Shown here piece after piece: positions 34,201 through 46,440 of a stretch of DNA of 64,000 bases. The stretch comes from Anthonomus grandis grandis (lineage: Eukaryota > Arthropoda > Insecta > Coleoptera > Curculionidae), in assembly GCF_022605725.1 (NCBI RefSeq), contig NC_065547.1, positions 25,523,167 to 25,587,166 of the forward strand. The letters are read 5' to 3'. Under the pieces are notes generated by a model. It saw nothing but the letters and a program-made list of their open reading frames with translations, did not search any database and was not told the origin of the DNA. The position numbers were made by a program, and so were the translations under genes. Position 1 is the stretch's first letter, and every line of letters starts with the position of its first letter.

Positions 34201-36189
34201 AAATATCTCTAATCTTTTTAATTCTCTATTCTAAATGGCAAGATTTTCAGCTGAAAACGACAAAGAAAATGGATAAGATCTTTTGCCCTATTTTTTTCCA
34301 AATTATTTCTTATTTCGTTTATCCATAGCTCTTCAATTCAGCGGCACATAAAAGTATGTCTCTTTGACGTCTGACATATATGGTAGTTGCTTTTTGGATG
34401 TTCTACTTTAAATAAGTCTAAATGCTTTATTTTGTAGTCATTCTTCTTTGCTCAGTATTTTTATATACTGTGTTAGATGTCCTAATAAAATCTAATGTAT
34501 CATTTGTAGTAAAATCATATTTTGGATTTACTTTTCATAATTATCACTCTAATCTTTTTTCAGTTTCACCGAAAGTGGTTTTAGTGAATTTAGTCTACTT
34601 TTAATATTTCTTTCGAATGTATACCACAGTTGTTCTATTTTATCGAAATATATCGCTGTATATGCGTTAATAGTAATATGAATTAATAATCAATAAATGT
34701 GCCGAAAAGGATAACATACTGTTAAATATTGCATCAGATTCTGACGAATATTGACCGCATGACCGCATTATTGAAATGGGATTCCAGGTCTTAGGACCCT
34801 TACGCATTAATTATTTATAAGAGAGTGAATTTTTACTTATCTAAGAGTAGTATAGTACTTCGGATGATCTGGGTCCAGTCAATGTATATCATGCAGCACT
34901 TGCCTGGTACCTAAGTTGTCGGTCAGTTACTGGCTTTAAGTACCAAATTTTTTAAGCCTGTTCCCAAGTGTCTGTCTGCTTACTAATCCTTATTTAATAG
35001 TTTATAATTTTCTATTTGTTGTTAATAACGATTTCTCAAAGTTTGCTTGCGCAGAAATCGATCTGATGTTGCTGCTTAATTATGCAAAACATAGAGTGAT
35101 AAAGTAACAGCAGTTTAGGGTTCCATTAAATTTTTTACGTGGAGACGAGAAAGTGAATTTCTACCTTTGTATAAAAAAAGGATACCTTGGAAAGATACCT
35201 TGAAGAGACTCCACCAATGACAGATCTTTTTATGTCTGTTTATTAATAATAATTATAATGTTTCTTTCTATCTCTCTTATGCATTTTTTATGTAGGTAAT
35301 GTATTTATTCTACAAGCTGTTTGATTGAAAGAATGTTTTCAGTACATTAATGTAATTATAACTAAAAAAAGAAATCTATGTTATACATTCATTATTATAA
35401 ACCTCGTTTCCATATTTAAATATTTTGATTTTTTTGCATCTATATCCTTTAATGACGTATCTAATTACGATCCTAACAAATTTTCATTATTTACATTTGT
35501 ATAATATATTCTGTTTAAAGATAATTTATTATTACAATAATTAAATATATTAAAATATATATTTAATACATAAAATTAAAGTAATTAAACAGATTTTTCC
35601 TGCATTTGTTAATATTCCTAAAACTAAGATAGAGACCCTTGAACTTGTTTCTCTATTTAAAAACCATCAAATGTCTCTATAGTTATCTGGATCAGTTGGA
35701 TATTGTGCTTTTTTTTTGTATATTTTGCACAATTAGCTATTAAACATAAAATTTTTTCTACTTGTTTAAAATTTTTATATACTTTTTCATGTAGGCGTTA
35801 ATTAAATGGTTTATTTGATACCATAAAAAGTTGATTTCAAATGTACTTTTCTTTTGTAATAAATTTAATAGACCAAGTTCAAGTCAATAAATAAAATACT
35901 AGTATTTAATATTTTTCTGTTAATGACTTTATATTGATTTATACTGAATGATTCCAACTACATTAAACCCTTATTAATTTTGATTACTAGCACCAATTTC
36001 AAATTAACAGCATCAAACTACAACTTTTGGACCAGATGACCTGTAACCGTTACTTAAAGCAGATTTTACGAGCCCTACAGGTGGCCTTTTCCATTTATAA
36101 AATAATAAATTTATGGTGCAATAGATCCATAATCTGTTTAGATGACCATAAAAGAAACAATGTATGCACCCAGGCAATAATATCACGAT
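34201..36189. other. AT-rich sequence, nothing recognised
   Basis: No supported feature. The patch at about 34,880-34,990 is slightly richer in GC. Confidence 0.4.
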
Positions 36190-36480
36190 TAACCTTTTTA
36201 ATTAATTAGATTACCTTTTAATTAACTACCTACGGAGCCGACTAAAGAATATGTAATTTATCATCGATCGATGTGGGTGGAGGGCCCGAATACAATGAAA
36301 AACGAATATCAATTAATAATTTTTGATTGTTTTCCAGGCCATTCACGTCATTATGCGGAAATGACAACTATTTCATTTAATTTATTATTGATGTCTCGTG
36401 TGTGTACGTTTCATTAATCGAGATGTGGTCTGTGCGAGTCCAATTAACGACTGAATGAACTGTGTTTATGTTTTTTTCAT
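36190..36480. other. Less AT-rich unique island, possible conserved non-coding element
   Basis: Contains ATCATCGATCGATGTGGG, TTTTCCAGGCCATTCACG and several ATTAAT cores, with no frame. It stands out from both neighbours. Function is inferred only. Confidence 0.27.
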
Positions 36481-37389
36481 TTTGAGTTTGAATGAGATGT
36501 TTCTTGAGCAACGGTAAGTTACTGGGTTATTACTGTAGAGATATGCGACAAATATAGTTATATTGCCTAATAAAATTAGTTGTAATATATAAAGTTAAAA
36601 AGCCTACATTCAAACCCACTTAAATAAGTACTTTATGGTGACAATTTGTACTCAGATATGCATTTGAAAAAACTGCCAATTTGTCGTAGCATTTCCATGT
36701 AAGATGCAAATAAGTCGCATTTTAGAACTTATTACAAATTTAAATCTTATATATACACACCTTAGAGGAAGCGAGGTATCGTCGACACCTATTTTGCATA
36801 ATATAACAACTTTGGTCACGGATTTCTGTGGTTTGTTTATTTAATTTACATTGCCTGCAAACAGACTTAAGAAGTAAGGATTATGAAACGAAACTATCAA
36901 ATTACCGAAAACATTAAAATTAATAGACAACACGTTTCATTCATAAATGACGATAAAGAAATGAGTTTATTATTGTTTCAAAATATACTATGCCAACTCG
37001 AGAGGAAAATATAAATTAGTTTGCTTATTGGCAACGTTGCATATTATTCCTTCGATATGTGGTATTTCGATATGTAATATTTAGTTTGAATGAGTTACCA
37101 TTAGAGGCTAACCCTTACATATTTTTACATAATATAGTAAGATTTTCTATATAGTCAAAAAATGAAAAAATAATTATAGCAATATAGTTGTGTAAATTGA
37201 GTCAAAATTAATAAGTTTTTGCTAAGAAAAAGTAAGCAGAATAATATACAATAAATTTACTGCAGGCTGAATGCAGACAAGAGAAAATTACAACAATTTT
37301 ATTTTTGATGCATGATGCGAATTCTTGTAAATTTATTTCTTTTTCCTTCTTTCTACAAAACTTTAAGCTCAAAAGAAACTAAAGAAGTA
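36481..37389. other. AT-rich sequence, nothing recognised
   Basis: No supported feature. Confidence 0.4.
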
Positions 37390-38213
37390 TAACGCTAAAC
37401 TATAACTTCCGCTCTCTAATAAAACAACTCAGGGCGAGTCATTGCTAACTGTACAATCTGTCTCTGGTTTTGTTACGTCCTCTGCTCTTTGGAGTACCCA
37501 AGTCCACTGCAATATTATCTTAAAGGGTTGGGGCATTGACGTTTCAGGTGCCTCTCCTCATTGCAATTCCAGCATTGCAATGGTCTTTTAGATTTCCTCG
37601 CTAATAATGATTCAATCTTCTTTAGGCAGTCTTCGAGATCACTTTCCGAAGTTCTGATTTGTCTTATTCATGTCTGCCTTCTAGTTGCTTAAAAAGCTAC
37701 TTCATACTCTAGTCCATGGGCCAAAGCTTCTGAAATACTTTTATGATGAGCCATTCTTAGAGCGTAGTTAGTATCTGGATCTCGAACTTCGTCAATAAAA
37801 CAATTTATAGAAATTTGTTCTCGGAACTCTGTTGGGGCTGAAGGGTAAGCCAGATTTTCTAATCTGTTGGAGTCTTTCCTCGGATTATTGTCTTCTAGAT
37901 TTCAATTGAGCCTGGTACACTTGTTGTAGATGGGCTTCACCGTATCTCGTCTCTAAGGTACGCACCAGTACGTCGAAATTGAGCTGATCCTCAGGTGGCA
38001 CTATTCTTAATATTTCTGTAGCTTCTCCTCTAAGGCTTAGCTTAAGATTGATTGCCTTTTCTTCGTTATCCCAGCGATTTCCCCTAACGCTAAACTATAA
38101 CTTCCGCTCTCTAATAAAACAACTCAGGGCGAGTCATTGCTAACTATACAATCTGTCTCTGGTTTTGTTACGTCCTCTGCTCTTTGGAGTACCCAAGTCC
38201 ACTGCAATATTAT
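37390..38213. repeat. 129-bp direct repeat flanking an LTR gag fragment
   Basis: 37,390-37,518 and 38,085-38,213 are identical apart from one base (AACTGTACAAT/AACTATACAAT). The period is 695 bp. The sequence belongs to the gag region (minus-strand reading SRAEDVTKPETDC-like), so this is a partial tandem duplication of a retroelement, not a pair of LTRs. Confidence 0.93.
37519..38084 (-). pseudogene. LTR retrotransposon gag relic with CCHC knuckle
   Basis: Minus strand: RWDNEEKAINLKLSLRGEAT, EILRIVPPEDQLNFDVLVRT and LETRYGEAHLQQVYQAQLK are open and match Ty3/gypsy-type gag ('w..eekA..L..aLrG.A......lp......y..l...Le.Ryg..hl'). Broken frames then give INCFIDEVRDPDTNYALRMA and HGLEYEV, and CWNCNEERHLKRQC, a canonical C-x2-C-x4-H-x4-C zinc knuckle (about 37,535-37,574) that binds RNA in the gag particle. 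Two or three shifts are present. A second, more diverged gag relic lies at 43,040-43,470 on the other strand. Confidence 0.9.
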
Positions 38214-38224
38214 TTTTAAAATGC

Positions 38225-38843
38225 ATCTTTGGTAATCCTGGTGATACTTTTCTAAGATCTCTTCCCATATCAACTTAACGATACGTTGATCTTATCTCTT
38301 AAAATGACCGGCATAATATCACAATCTTTCTGACTTTATTATTTTGACTATATTTGACTAGTTCCAATTTAATATTAGTTCTTATTCTGTATTGCGGTTT
38401 GTTGTTGTCCCTAACTGGTTCAGTTATCCTTCTAAGACTTATATTACTTTCTTATTTCTGCAATTTTTAGAAGATTTTCATTTTGTTTTGTGATCGCCCA
38501 TGTTTCACATTCATATAGGTCTTATTACTGAATTATTATTTTATTACTTATTTGCGCACGGCAGGATACATTTTTTTGATTTCATTGTTTTTTCAGTGCA
38601 AAACAGCATAGATTTGCACCTGGTAATTTTTTTGTTAATTTCTTGTGTTATATTGTTGTCAGAGCTCCTAAATATTTAAAAATTAAATTGATAAACTCTC
38701 TTAAAATTGTGTTGGTCCATTATCATGTTGTCTCAATCTATCTTATTATTATGTTCTTATTTTATCTTCCTTAATTTGAAGTTCAAAATTTTTTGCAGCT
38801 TTTTCCAGTTTTATGAACGCTTCCTTAACATTGACAGATATAC
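38225..38843 (-). pseudogene. RTE-like LINE reverse transcriptase, part after the YADD box
   Basis: Minus strand from 38,835: VNVKEAFIKLEKAAKNFELQ then IKEDK, the block that follows YADD in RTE-like LINEs ('v.eaf..le..A.k.GL.iNe.KTK'). Degraded remnants follow, and near the end a 'Y..HFKR.DQRIVKLIWEEI' stretch matches 'W.GHv.Rm...R..K..w' (about 38,245-38,300). The upstream half of the same protein lies at 40,325-40,745, separated by element D. Confidence 0.82.
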
Positions 38844-40324
38844 AGTGTGTTTTAAAACTATAGGATCAAACTTCTAGGGGTTATTCAGTGCAATATTTGA
38901 GTATAGGGATACATGTTTCAAAAAATGTCACTACGGCACTACGGTCCTAAGATCGCTTAAATAGGATTTAATGCATGTATATCTGATGATTTTTAACAAT
39001 TTACTAACATTTGTGTGTTATCTTTAAACACGATAACAGAGATTATTTTTTGTAGCTGCATTGCATATTGTCTTAGTCGTGCTATCTTATATGTGAAGTT
39101 TGCGAGAATTTAACAAACATTAATTGTTGCTAATGAAAAGCCCTACCAATCAAGAATTGGCGTATATGTATTTAGCATGCGGAGCAATAAGCTGCAATGC
39201 ACGAGAAGCAGCGCGGTTATATCAAGAACGTTGTCCCGAAAGGCAGCATTGGGGCTACAAAAAGTTTATTGCTGTTTATCTGCGGCTCTCTGAGACAGGC
39301 ATGTTTAAAAACCAACATGCATGATACTGGTGTTGCTCAATCCGTAAGAACGGTCTAATTTTAAGAAGAGGTTCTTCAGCGAGTTGCTGACGAACGATTA
39401 AGAAGCACACGTCATATTACTAAGGATATGAATACGACTAACGCTTTCATCTGGCGGGTGCTACACGAGCAACAACTTTATCCTTACCAGTTCCAGAAAG
39501 TTCAAGGATTGACTGCAGCCGGTTATCATCAATTTTGTCAATGGCTTCTTCATTAAATTGCTATGCAACCAAATTTTGTATGCTATATTTTATGGATAAA
39601 GCCTCCTTCACAACTACTCATGTTTGGGACAAAGAAAATCTTCTTGCAATTTTTCGTCGCATGGGTGACTCAACGTATGGGCAGGCATTGTTAATGATTA
39701 TTTAATTGGGTCATACCTTCTACCGGAATGGTTAACAGGACCTGTTTACCAGCGTTTCTTGAAGGAAGTTTTTCCAGAACTTCTTGAAAATATTCCAACG
39801 ACCGTTCGACAGCAAATATGGTTTCACATGATGGAGCGCCGGCTCACTTTGCTGTACTACAAGTATGTGAGGATTTGGCTCAGGGGCTTAAGCATCATTG
39901 GATTGTGAGAGGTGGAGCAGTTTCTTGGCCTCCTAGCTTACCCAATTTAACATCGCTAGGTTTTTTCCTGTAGGGACATGTAAAGTCTTCGGTCTACAGA
40001 ACTCCAGTAGAAACAGAATAGAGAAAGAAATATTTAAAACAAGTATCAAATTTTTAGTCAAGTCCATTTAAATTAAATACTAAACATTTAGTCAAGGTTG
40101 GAGAAAGACATTTTTAACAATTATTATGATATCATGTACAAAGGGCAAAAATTAAATGCATTAAATCCTATTTAGGAAACTCACCGTCTTTCTAAATTTT
40201 AACGCGTCTTAGGACCGAAGTGCTGTAATGACACTTTTCCGGATATAGGTCCCTATACTTAAATTTCTTTTACTGATGCACTGAATAACCCCTAGAAGTT
40301 TGAGCCCATAGTTCTAAAGCCTTG
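38844..40324 (+). mobile_element. Mariner-like element D (DUF4817/DDE family), 1,481 bp
   Basis: Inverted ends of about 130-170 bp: both share CAAACTTCTAGGGGTTATTC near the tips and CCTAAATAGGATTTAATGCA or a close version further in. TA flanks each side (38,842-38,843 and 40,325-40,326). The element sits in an RTE-like LINE, and removing it rejoins the two halves of the RT. It holds one decayed transposase on the plus strand. Confidence 0.9.
39133..40129 (+). pseudogene. Transposase of element D, decayed
   Basis: MKSPTNQELAYMYLACGAIS and CNAREAARLYQERCPERQHW form the DUF4817 start, open to 39,322. Then in shifting frames: LRSTRHITKDMNTTNAFIWR, VLHEQQLYPYQFQKVQGLTA, FMDKASFTTTHVWDKEN (first acid block, 'fTDEAsFtr', Glu changed to Lys), YRNG, a degraded second block (WFHMMERRLTLLYYK-like) and a degraded third block near 39,930-39,975 where FLWG has become FFPVG. 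The C-terminal GERHF..LL at about 40,108-40,127 matches 'GgHFEhLL'. More than six shifts or stops. Confidence 0.85.
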
Positions 40325-40745
40325 TATTTCCCACTATATCTATATTATCAATAAAAGCCAAAACTATACGAGGACTCTAATTGCTAAGGAAACAGACAGA
40401 GAATTCTTCATAGACAGAAATGCTCCATCTGTCTATGCCTTTCGCACAATGTTCTTCAAAGCAATGTTAAAGAGAGGTAGGGATAATGCATCTCTCTGTA
40501 TGACACCACTGTTAATTGTTAAGAAGGTCAACAGTTTTCGTTTAAGTCTTACTGCACTTCTAGATCCCTCTACACAAGTTTTTGTAAGATTAGCTTAAGT
40601 TTACCTTTAAAGATTAAATTTGTTGGTATACCCAGGTCTGCCATGGTATTATTTACAACAATTTCACTGCTTGCTTAAAATCTATAAATAGCTAGTGCAA
40701 TGCTTATCGGCTGCATAATAGTATTTATCTCATTTTTCTAAAATC
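40325..40745 (-). pseudogene. RTE-like LINE reverse transcriptase, part up to the YADD box
   Basis: Minus strand from 40,700: MADLGIPTNLI, KLKLILQKLV and a degraded 'v.tGlrQGDaLSPlLFniaLe' (SYREMHYPYLSLTLL near 40,455-40,500). LAFIDNIDIVG then stands where RTE LINEs have 'LaYADDidii' (about 40,340-40,372); the catalytic Asp pair is degraded to IDN. Element D begins 12 bases later. The reading resumes beyond element D with VKEAF after a single-base shift. Confidence 0.82.
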
Positions 40746-40987
40746 ACACTGGTAATCGCATAATTGTATTAACTGGACTTACGTCTTAAGAATAACATCA
40801 AGAAGGCTACAATAACACTTTGAAACAATATGTGACCAATTCTGGAAAATCAATAAAAAACAGATGGTTTAGCTTAACTAAGTGATAAAAACCATGATAA
40901 CCTATATGGCCATGGGATAGACCAAAACCACTCAGCAACTTCCACGATTAAAAAATCATTGAAGACGTATTATATGTATGTATCTCA

Positions 40988-41310
40988 TGTAACGATTTTG
41001 TAACACCGAGAAACTAAATGATTCTGCGTCATACCGGAATGACACAAGTGGCATACCGCACGACGTCTCGAACTTTGGCGAGATTCTTCCAGAATGCATA
41101 TAGTAGTCACTTTAATTAACTGAACAGTAAAGTTTGGAATGTTGGTGCGAGATTTAAATCAGACATAAATCATTGTAAATAAATGCAGTGAAAATAAATA
41201 TTTCGAGTAGTAGTAAGTGATCGTGTTTGATAGTGTAAGTGTGGAAATAAATTACTTGAATATTTTCAATTGTTTTAATTCACACCTTACGAACGGGTAA
41301 AAGCGCTACA
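40988..41310. other. Possible solo LTR
   Basis: The stretch starts TGTAACG and ends CGCTACA, the TG...CA borders of an LTR. It is distinctly less AT-rich in its first half, and has AATAAA-type signals at about 41,177-41,197 and 41,250. No matching 4-6-bp target duplication was found and no second copy lies in the window. Confidence 0.35.
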
Positions 41311-43039
41311 ATATATTCTCCTGCATCTTTGCTTAGAGAGTGTTTGATAAACCAACATCAAGGTAAAATCAATAGTCAAAATATTTTGAGAATGCCGATG
41401 AAACATTACTCAGTTATCATACTTGACTAAAAATTCATTCGGATTGATATATACGGTAGAAAACTGGGGTAACTATTGAATGAAAAGTAGGCATCATAGG
41501 CAAAGTATTACAATTATGGAATTGTAAAACTACAACACTATTTAGTGTAATAACGTAGTCTCAAGGTCTATATTATTAACAGTAAGTCCAGAACTAAGTT
41601 AATGCGATTCTTATAATACTACATTACTCAAGATTTCTACCAAAATAAGCAAGAAGTCCATACAACGTTTGAATTTAAGTACCAAATCTTAATCATACCA
41701 ATGCCTTCATACCGAATTAGACATACAATCGAGTCTAGGTAAAAGGTTATGGTCTTGGACTGAAAGATCAGATATGCAGAAGAAATCTTCTGTAATTAAG
41801 GTAAATATACTCATTACTAATATGACTGCTATTATTTGCTTTACTGATATTTATATATACTTTTTTTGATATTACCTAAATACAAGTATACAAGTATGTT
41901 AGTCTTAATAAAAAGGTAAATGATAACCGTACTTTGCTCCCTCATGGCTCATAGTTCTCATTTAAAAATAATTTGATTACTAGAAGAGCTCTTCAAATAC
42001 TTATTTTTATTGAGACAATCTATCTATAAGAATGTCAAATTTGATCAATTTTTTTCTAAGGTTATTGATATGGTATTACTTAAATTAAAAGTTTTGTGAA
42101 AAGGTATAACTTGATTTATTTCATAATTTTCTTATCCAACAAATATGTATTTATGCAGTAGCTGTACTGATTATTTTTCCTTCTTGTGTTTCTATAAGTA
42201 ATTATCATTAAGAATTAAGTAGTTACTTGTGGCTTATTTTTCTCTACTTAAATACTATATTATAGCGGAAAATTGATTTTATTATAATTTACAAGCAGCT
42301 CACATGAATCTATTAAATGATCTCGGAAGTGGATTAATATGCATATTTTGTTTCAGCAGAACAGAGGTAGCTGATATAGATAGTCAAAATCACTGGTTTC
42401 ACCAGGGTTATATTCATTTTTCTTTCTAATCTTAGGACTCTATATTCAGACCAAAAATTTAAGTTGGCTTGTGCATATTATCAGTTACTACCAGGTTTCG
42501 ATGGAAATGCAGCCTCAATTATTCTCTATTCATAATATAAACATTATTCTCAAATGTTTTACGAACAATCGTATAATCTTATCACCCTTGGTATGAGGTA
42601 TCAAAGGTTCGAAAAGTTCCAAATTTCGCTCGATCGACATCAGAAGTTGTATGTCTATAGTTTATTTTTGAACAAACGCACTGCCATCAGAGTGAAAATT
42701 ATATTAAGAGTGTAATACATGAACCTTAATTTATCAAAACAACTTTACGTGTTACTTTGAAAAGTAGTAAAATTAATTATGCATATAGAATTAATATGAA
42801 TCTGCCTTGTTCTAGGTTAATGATATGTTATGCCACATGGATTTGTATTATATATACCAGACTCAAGTAAAATTTCAGTTAATAGTCTCATTTAAATTAT
42901 ATATATAATGTTAACACTATCGATGATATACCCCGTAAGTCAGTGGGCAACAAGAACGGAGTTTATACCAATAGGGAAGTTTTTGGGCTAATGCACCTCA
43001 AATCGCCTCAATTTCATCCTACTACATCATAAGATATTT
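41311..43039. other. AT-rich sequence, nothing recognised
   Basis: No supported feature. Confidence 0.4.
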
Positions 43040-43470
43040 ATCAGCGTTAGTCTGAAGTGGCTGCAAAAGCAAACAGTTGGCCACACAAGGAGGAGGTGAC
43101 TGCTTTTACAATGGCCTTGAGATGAGATAATGCCACCATGCAACAAAGAATATGCCGACCGAAGTCAACGACAACCTGACAAAGCATTTGAAAATGCGTT
43201 ATAGCCAGTCACCACCGCCGAGTAGACATATAGTAGACTCCACATGTCTACCACAGGCACATGCAAAATTGGTACCAGATTTCAGAAGAGTTCTTGCAGA
43301 ATTTGAAAGTAATATTAAACATTTAGTTGGACTGGTATATTTAGATCGCGATAATAAAATTAACCAGGCTTAACTGCTAGCAGATCCATCTCAGCTACTA
43401 GATAAACTAAGACGAACCCCTGAATTTAAAGCTACCAAGAACACGAACAAAGGCCAGGCTGGAATCCAGT
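43040..43470 (+). pseudogene. LTR retrotransposon gag relic
   Basis: ANSWPHKEEVTAFTMALR (43,070-43,125) corresponds to the 'W.deekv..l..aLrG' opening. After a shift the open piece at 43,152-43,373 reads MPTEVNDNLTKHLKMRYSQS, matching 'lP......y..l...Le.Ryg', then LVPDFRRVLAEFESNIKHLV, the 'Lqef..di.rlv' helix. After a TAA, LLADPSQLLDKLRRTPEFKA (to about 43,440) continues it. It is related in plan to the gag at 37.5-38.1 kb but too diverged to be the same family by eye. Assignment to gypsy-type gag is by pattern only. Confidence 0.62.
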
Positions 43471-45619
43471 AAGTTGGTAAGTTATTCCATAAGAGGCCAA
43501 CTTTGAAGAATCGGTTAAGCCAATCAACAGAGAAGATATATTTATAAAAATAATTTATAGGAATAATTTGTTTGACACATTTATTTTTTATTCTCAGAGT
43601 TGAACCTCATGAATGGATTTTAGTAAAGATTTGTCGGGAAAAAATTAGCATACTGAGGGTAGATAATATTTATTAAGGAAGAAATTACCAGCAATAATAA
43701 GAGCTTTAATATCTCTAAGATTTGGTCTATATTTGGTAGTTTGTAGATAATAATAGTTACTACCATGTTTCGGCTGACGTATAGTCTTATCACTTCACAT
43801 TCAAATTAAGCTTATTACAAAACTTGCTTAGAAAAAAACGAGATTCAGAAGGTAATGATTAGTTGTGTAATTATCCTTGTTTTGTCTATTGTATTGCAGA
43901 TGAGAAGTTATAATTTTTAAATCATTTTATAGAATTGCAATCGGAGTGCAAATTAGATTAATATATACAGAAATAGTACGATAGATGACCCTTAATATAT
44001 CAAAGTAACACTATAAATGTTTCTTCCGTAATATTAATGGAATTAATTATGAATAAAATTAATAATGCCTTATCTTGGTTAATGATATATTATGACATAT
44101 AGATTCATATCTTTTGCAGTTACTTTGGCTACTTTTGAGAATACAGAGATCTGCAAAGTAGGCCGAGTCCAAAAACTCTTACCAAATGTTTTATATTAAT
44201 TTATATTAATTTAAATTAATTTAATTCGAAAAGTAATAACAACAACATCCGTCTACATTTGAAAGGAGCTCACATAAACAAAACTATTTCATAAATTAAC
44301 AAACTCTATGGTTAACTGTTAGCACTATTATATAGAACCATAATTTTGAATTTGAAGTGGACTAGGTTATAATATAGCAATTAAATCGTAAATAATTTAT
44401 TATTATACAGGTGTCAACCAGGCCGATTAATTAATAAAATACCTGCTTATTAACACATATTTTATTGGCTATTTCTTGCGGTAAGCATCTTGTTCTCAAG
44501 TTTTTATACTGAATAATTATGTAAATTGATCGTATTTTAAGTTGTTATATGTTACAAAACCAATCCGAACCTGACCACAAATTTTTTTGTTTTACTTTTG
44601 AATTACCTCGTAGCATTAGATATGTTTATACCTGACAAATAAATTGGCCCTTGTTAAACCTGTATGCTTTACCTCTAGTTATTGTGGCAGATTTAGGGCG
44701 TATGACTCTTTGTTATCTCTGTCGAAAATGGCCCTTAAACGTCCCGAGCTTACAAATTGGACATGGTCGGATGTGTTTATGTGCTATAGAGTGGTCTTTT
44801 TATTTTTTTCAGTAGGAATTATTGTCACTGCCAGACTTAATATTTACATATGTTACATATTCATTATTTGCTGTCTATATTTATTTATTTATGCGCATCC
44901 CTAATGGTTTCTTATTTAGGTGTGACTTCATCTATAGTAACACCGTATTTGTGTAGTTTCACTATTATAGATCTTAAATTCAATATAATAATATTGAATT
45001 TCCAATAAACTATCTATTGATTAAATATTTATTATTTTGATTTAGCTCAACCGAAATTGACAGATTTGTTCTCGTTTCAGAAAATAAAGGATGTTTTTAA
45101 TAAAAGAAAATAATCACTAGATCACATTGGGTTCCATGGTTCTTACTACAGGACGTTATTTGAAAAACTTTTTTTTTTGGAAAATTAAAAACTCAATCCA
45201 ATATTTTTATTAGTTTTGGCATTATAGCGGATCCAACAGTTATTAACTTAAATCAAATGAAATCTACTACAGAAAAATAAATATAGCCTTACAATATTTG
45301 ACTATAGTTCTATACCTAAATATATTATATCTGTGTGTTGTGGAGAGAAGAGGGCTACTTTTATTGATATAGGGTTACTTATATTGAGATAACAAAGTGA
45401 ATATGTCAGAAACTATATTTTCAGAGAATCATCATCAACTCATATATTATAACAAACTAACAGCAAAACAAGTACAGTTGTATGTTGATCAAATAAAAAG
45501 AGGTTACTATAAAAACAGTTTTATCCTTTAAAAGTTCTTTTATTCATAAACTCATTTTGTTTCTTAAGTCAGATCTGAATTTTGCGTTGTGAGATCTGAA
45601 TGTTTCCTGAATAAAGCAC
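43471..45619. other. AT-rich sequence, nothing firmly recognised
   Basis: An 86-codon plus-strand frame at 44,644-44,904 lacks an ATG start and shows only a hydrophobic end. I do not call it a gene. Confidence 0.4.
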
Positions 45620-46440
45620 CATCAGTTAATTAATTAGTAAACGATCTCCTTTTGTGGTCCGCAGATAATTGTTAACTAATTTCCATTTGCTGAACGCTGA
45701 CAAGAAGCTGACGTTAAAGGAGCAGTAAAAGTAAAACAAATCAGTTTGTGCTTAAAAAAATTCTTTGGAATTTTTACATTCTTAATATGAATCAAAAAGA
45801 ATTACATTATGGATCAGTTTTGAAAAAAATGGGATCGAATGCATAATGGCTTAGACTAATTCAATCATGACATTGCTTCTACCAGTTCTAAATTCTTTCC
45901 GGTAGAATGTCAAGAAATCGAAATCGGGAGTTGTTTCTAGTCTTTCATTGTACTTTTTTGGTACACGGTGCATTCTGTAAGAGTTTTTGAAACTATTTTC
46001 AAGACTAACATCCAACTTTTCGGCAAAAACAATAAAGCGTTATCTTAATCAATTATTAATCAATCCGTGATCCACTAGTCATAATCCATTTACTAAAATG
46101 ATGCAGTTGTACTAATAACAAAGCATCGATTACGTTTTCCTTCAGCCTCTATATTTGACTTTGAACGTTATACTTTGACAAAAACATACAGAACTAATAT
46201 AATCAAAATCCAAAATTTCTTAGTAGGCCAGAAGCAAAACGCGTGTTATATTATCAAAGAAATCTAAATCGTTGTTAATTTTTGTTAAAACATGCATGAT
46301 GCCTTCGACAGTAATACACACAGCTTTCACCATTTCAGTTTTAGCAGTCCATCGTGTTTTTGACATTAATTTTTCCAACTGCAATGAATTTTCAATACTT
46401 CAAATTCTTCGCGTAAACGGTTGAAATGAAAAACAAAACA
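45620..46440 (-). pseudogene. hAT transposase relic (DUF4371/ZMYM1-like)
   Basis: Minus strand from about 46,400: QLEKLMSKTRWTAKTEMVKA then VCITVEGIMHV, the 'lk.LsdTRWscr.eAvkav' block of hAT transposases with DUF4371 domains. Further down are KKFWILIILVLYVFVKV ('fefl..l.lw..vL..in.vSk') and MHRVPKKYNERLETTPDFDF, then FYRKEFRTGRSNVMIEL. The C-terminal dimerisation domain is readable: SASCQRS...SKWKLVNNYLRTTKGDRL (about 45,635-45,715), matching 'aSaERsFSkLKliKnylRstm.qeRL'. Many stops. The N-terminal BED/TTF finger is missing here. Confidence 0.85.

Noticed and set aside
37390..38213. Direct repeats as the two LTRs of a small retroelement
   Set aside because: The repeat lacks TG...CA borders and reads as gag coding sequence continuous with the piece between; a tandem duplication explains it.
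44644..44904. 86-codon plus-strand frame with a hydrophobic C-terminus
   Set aside because: No ATG at the start and no recognised domain. Hydrophobic runs are expected by chance in T-rich frames.
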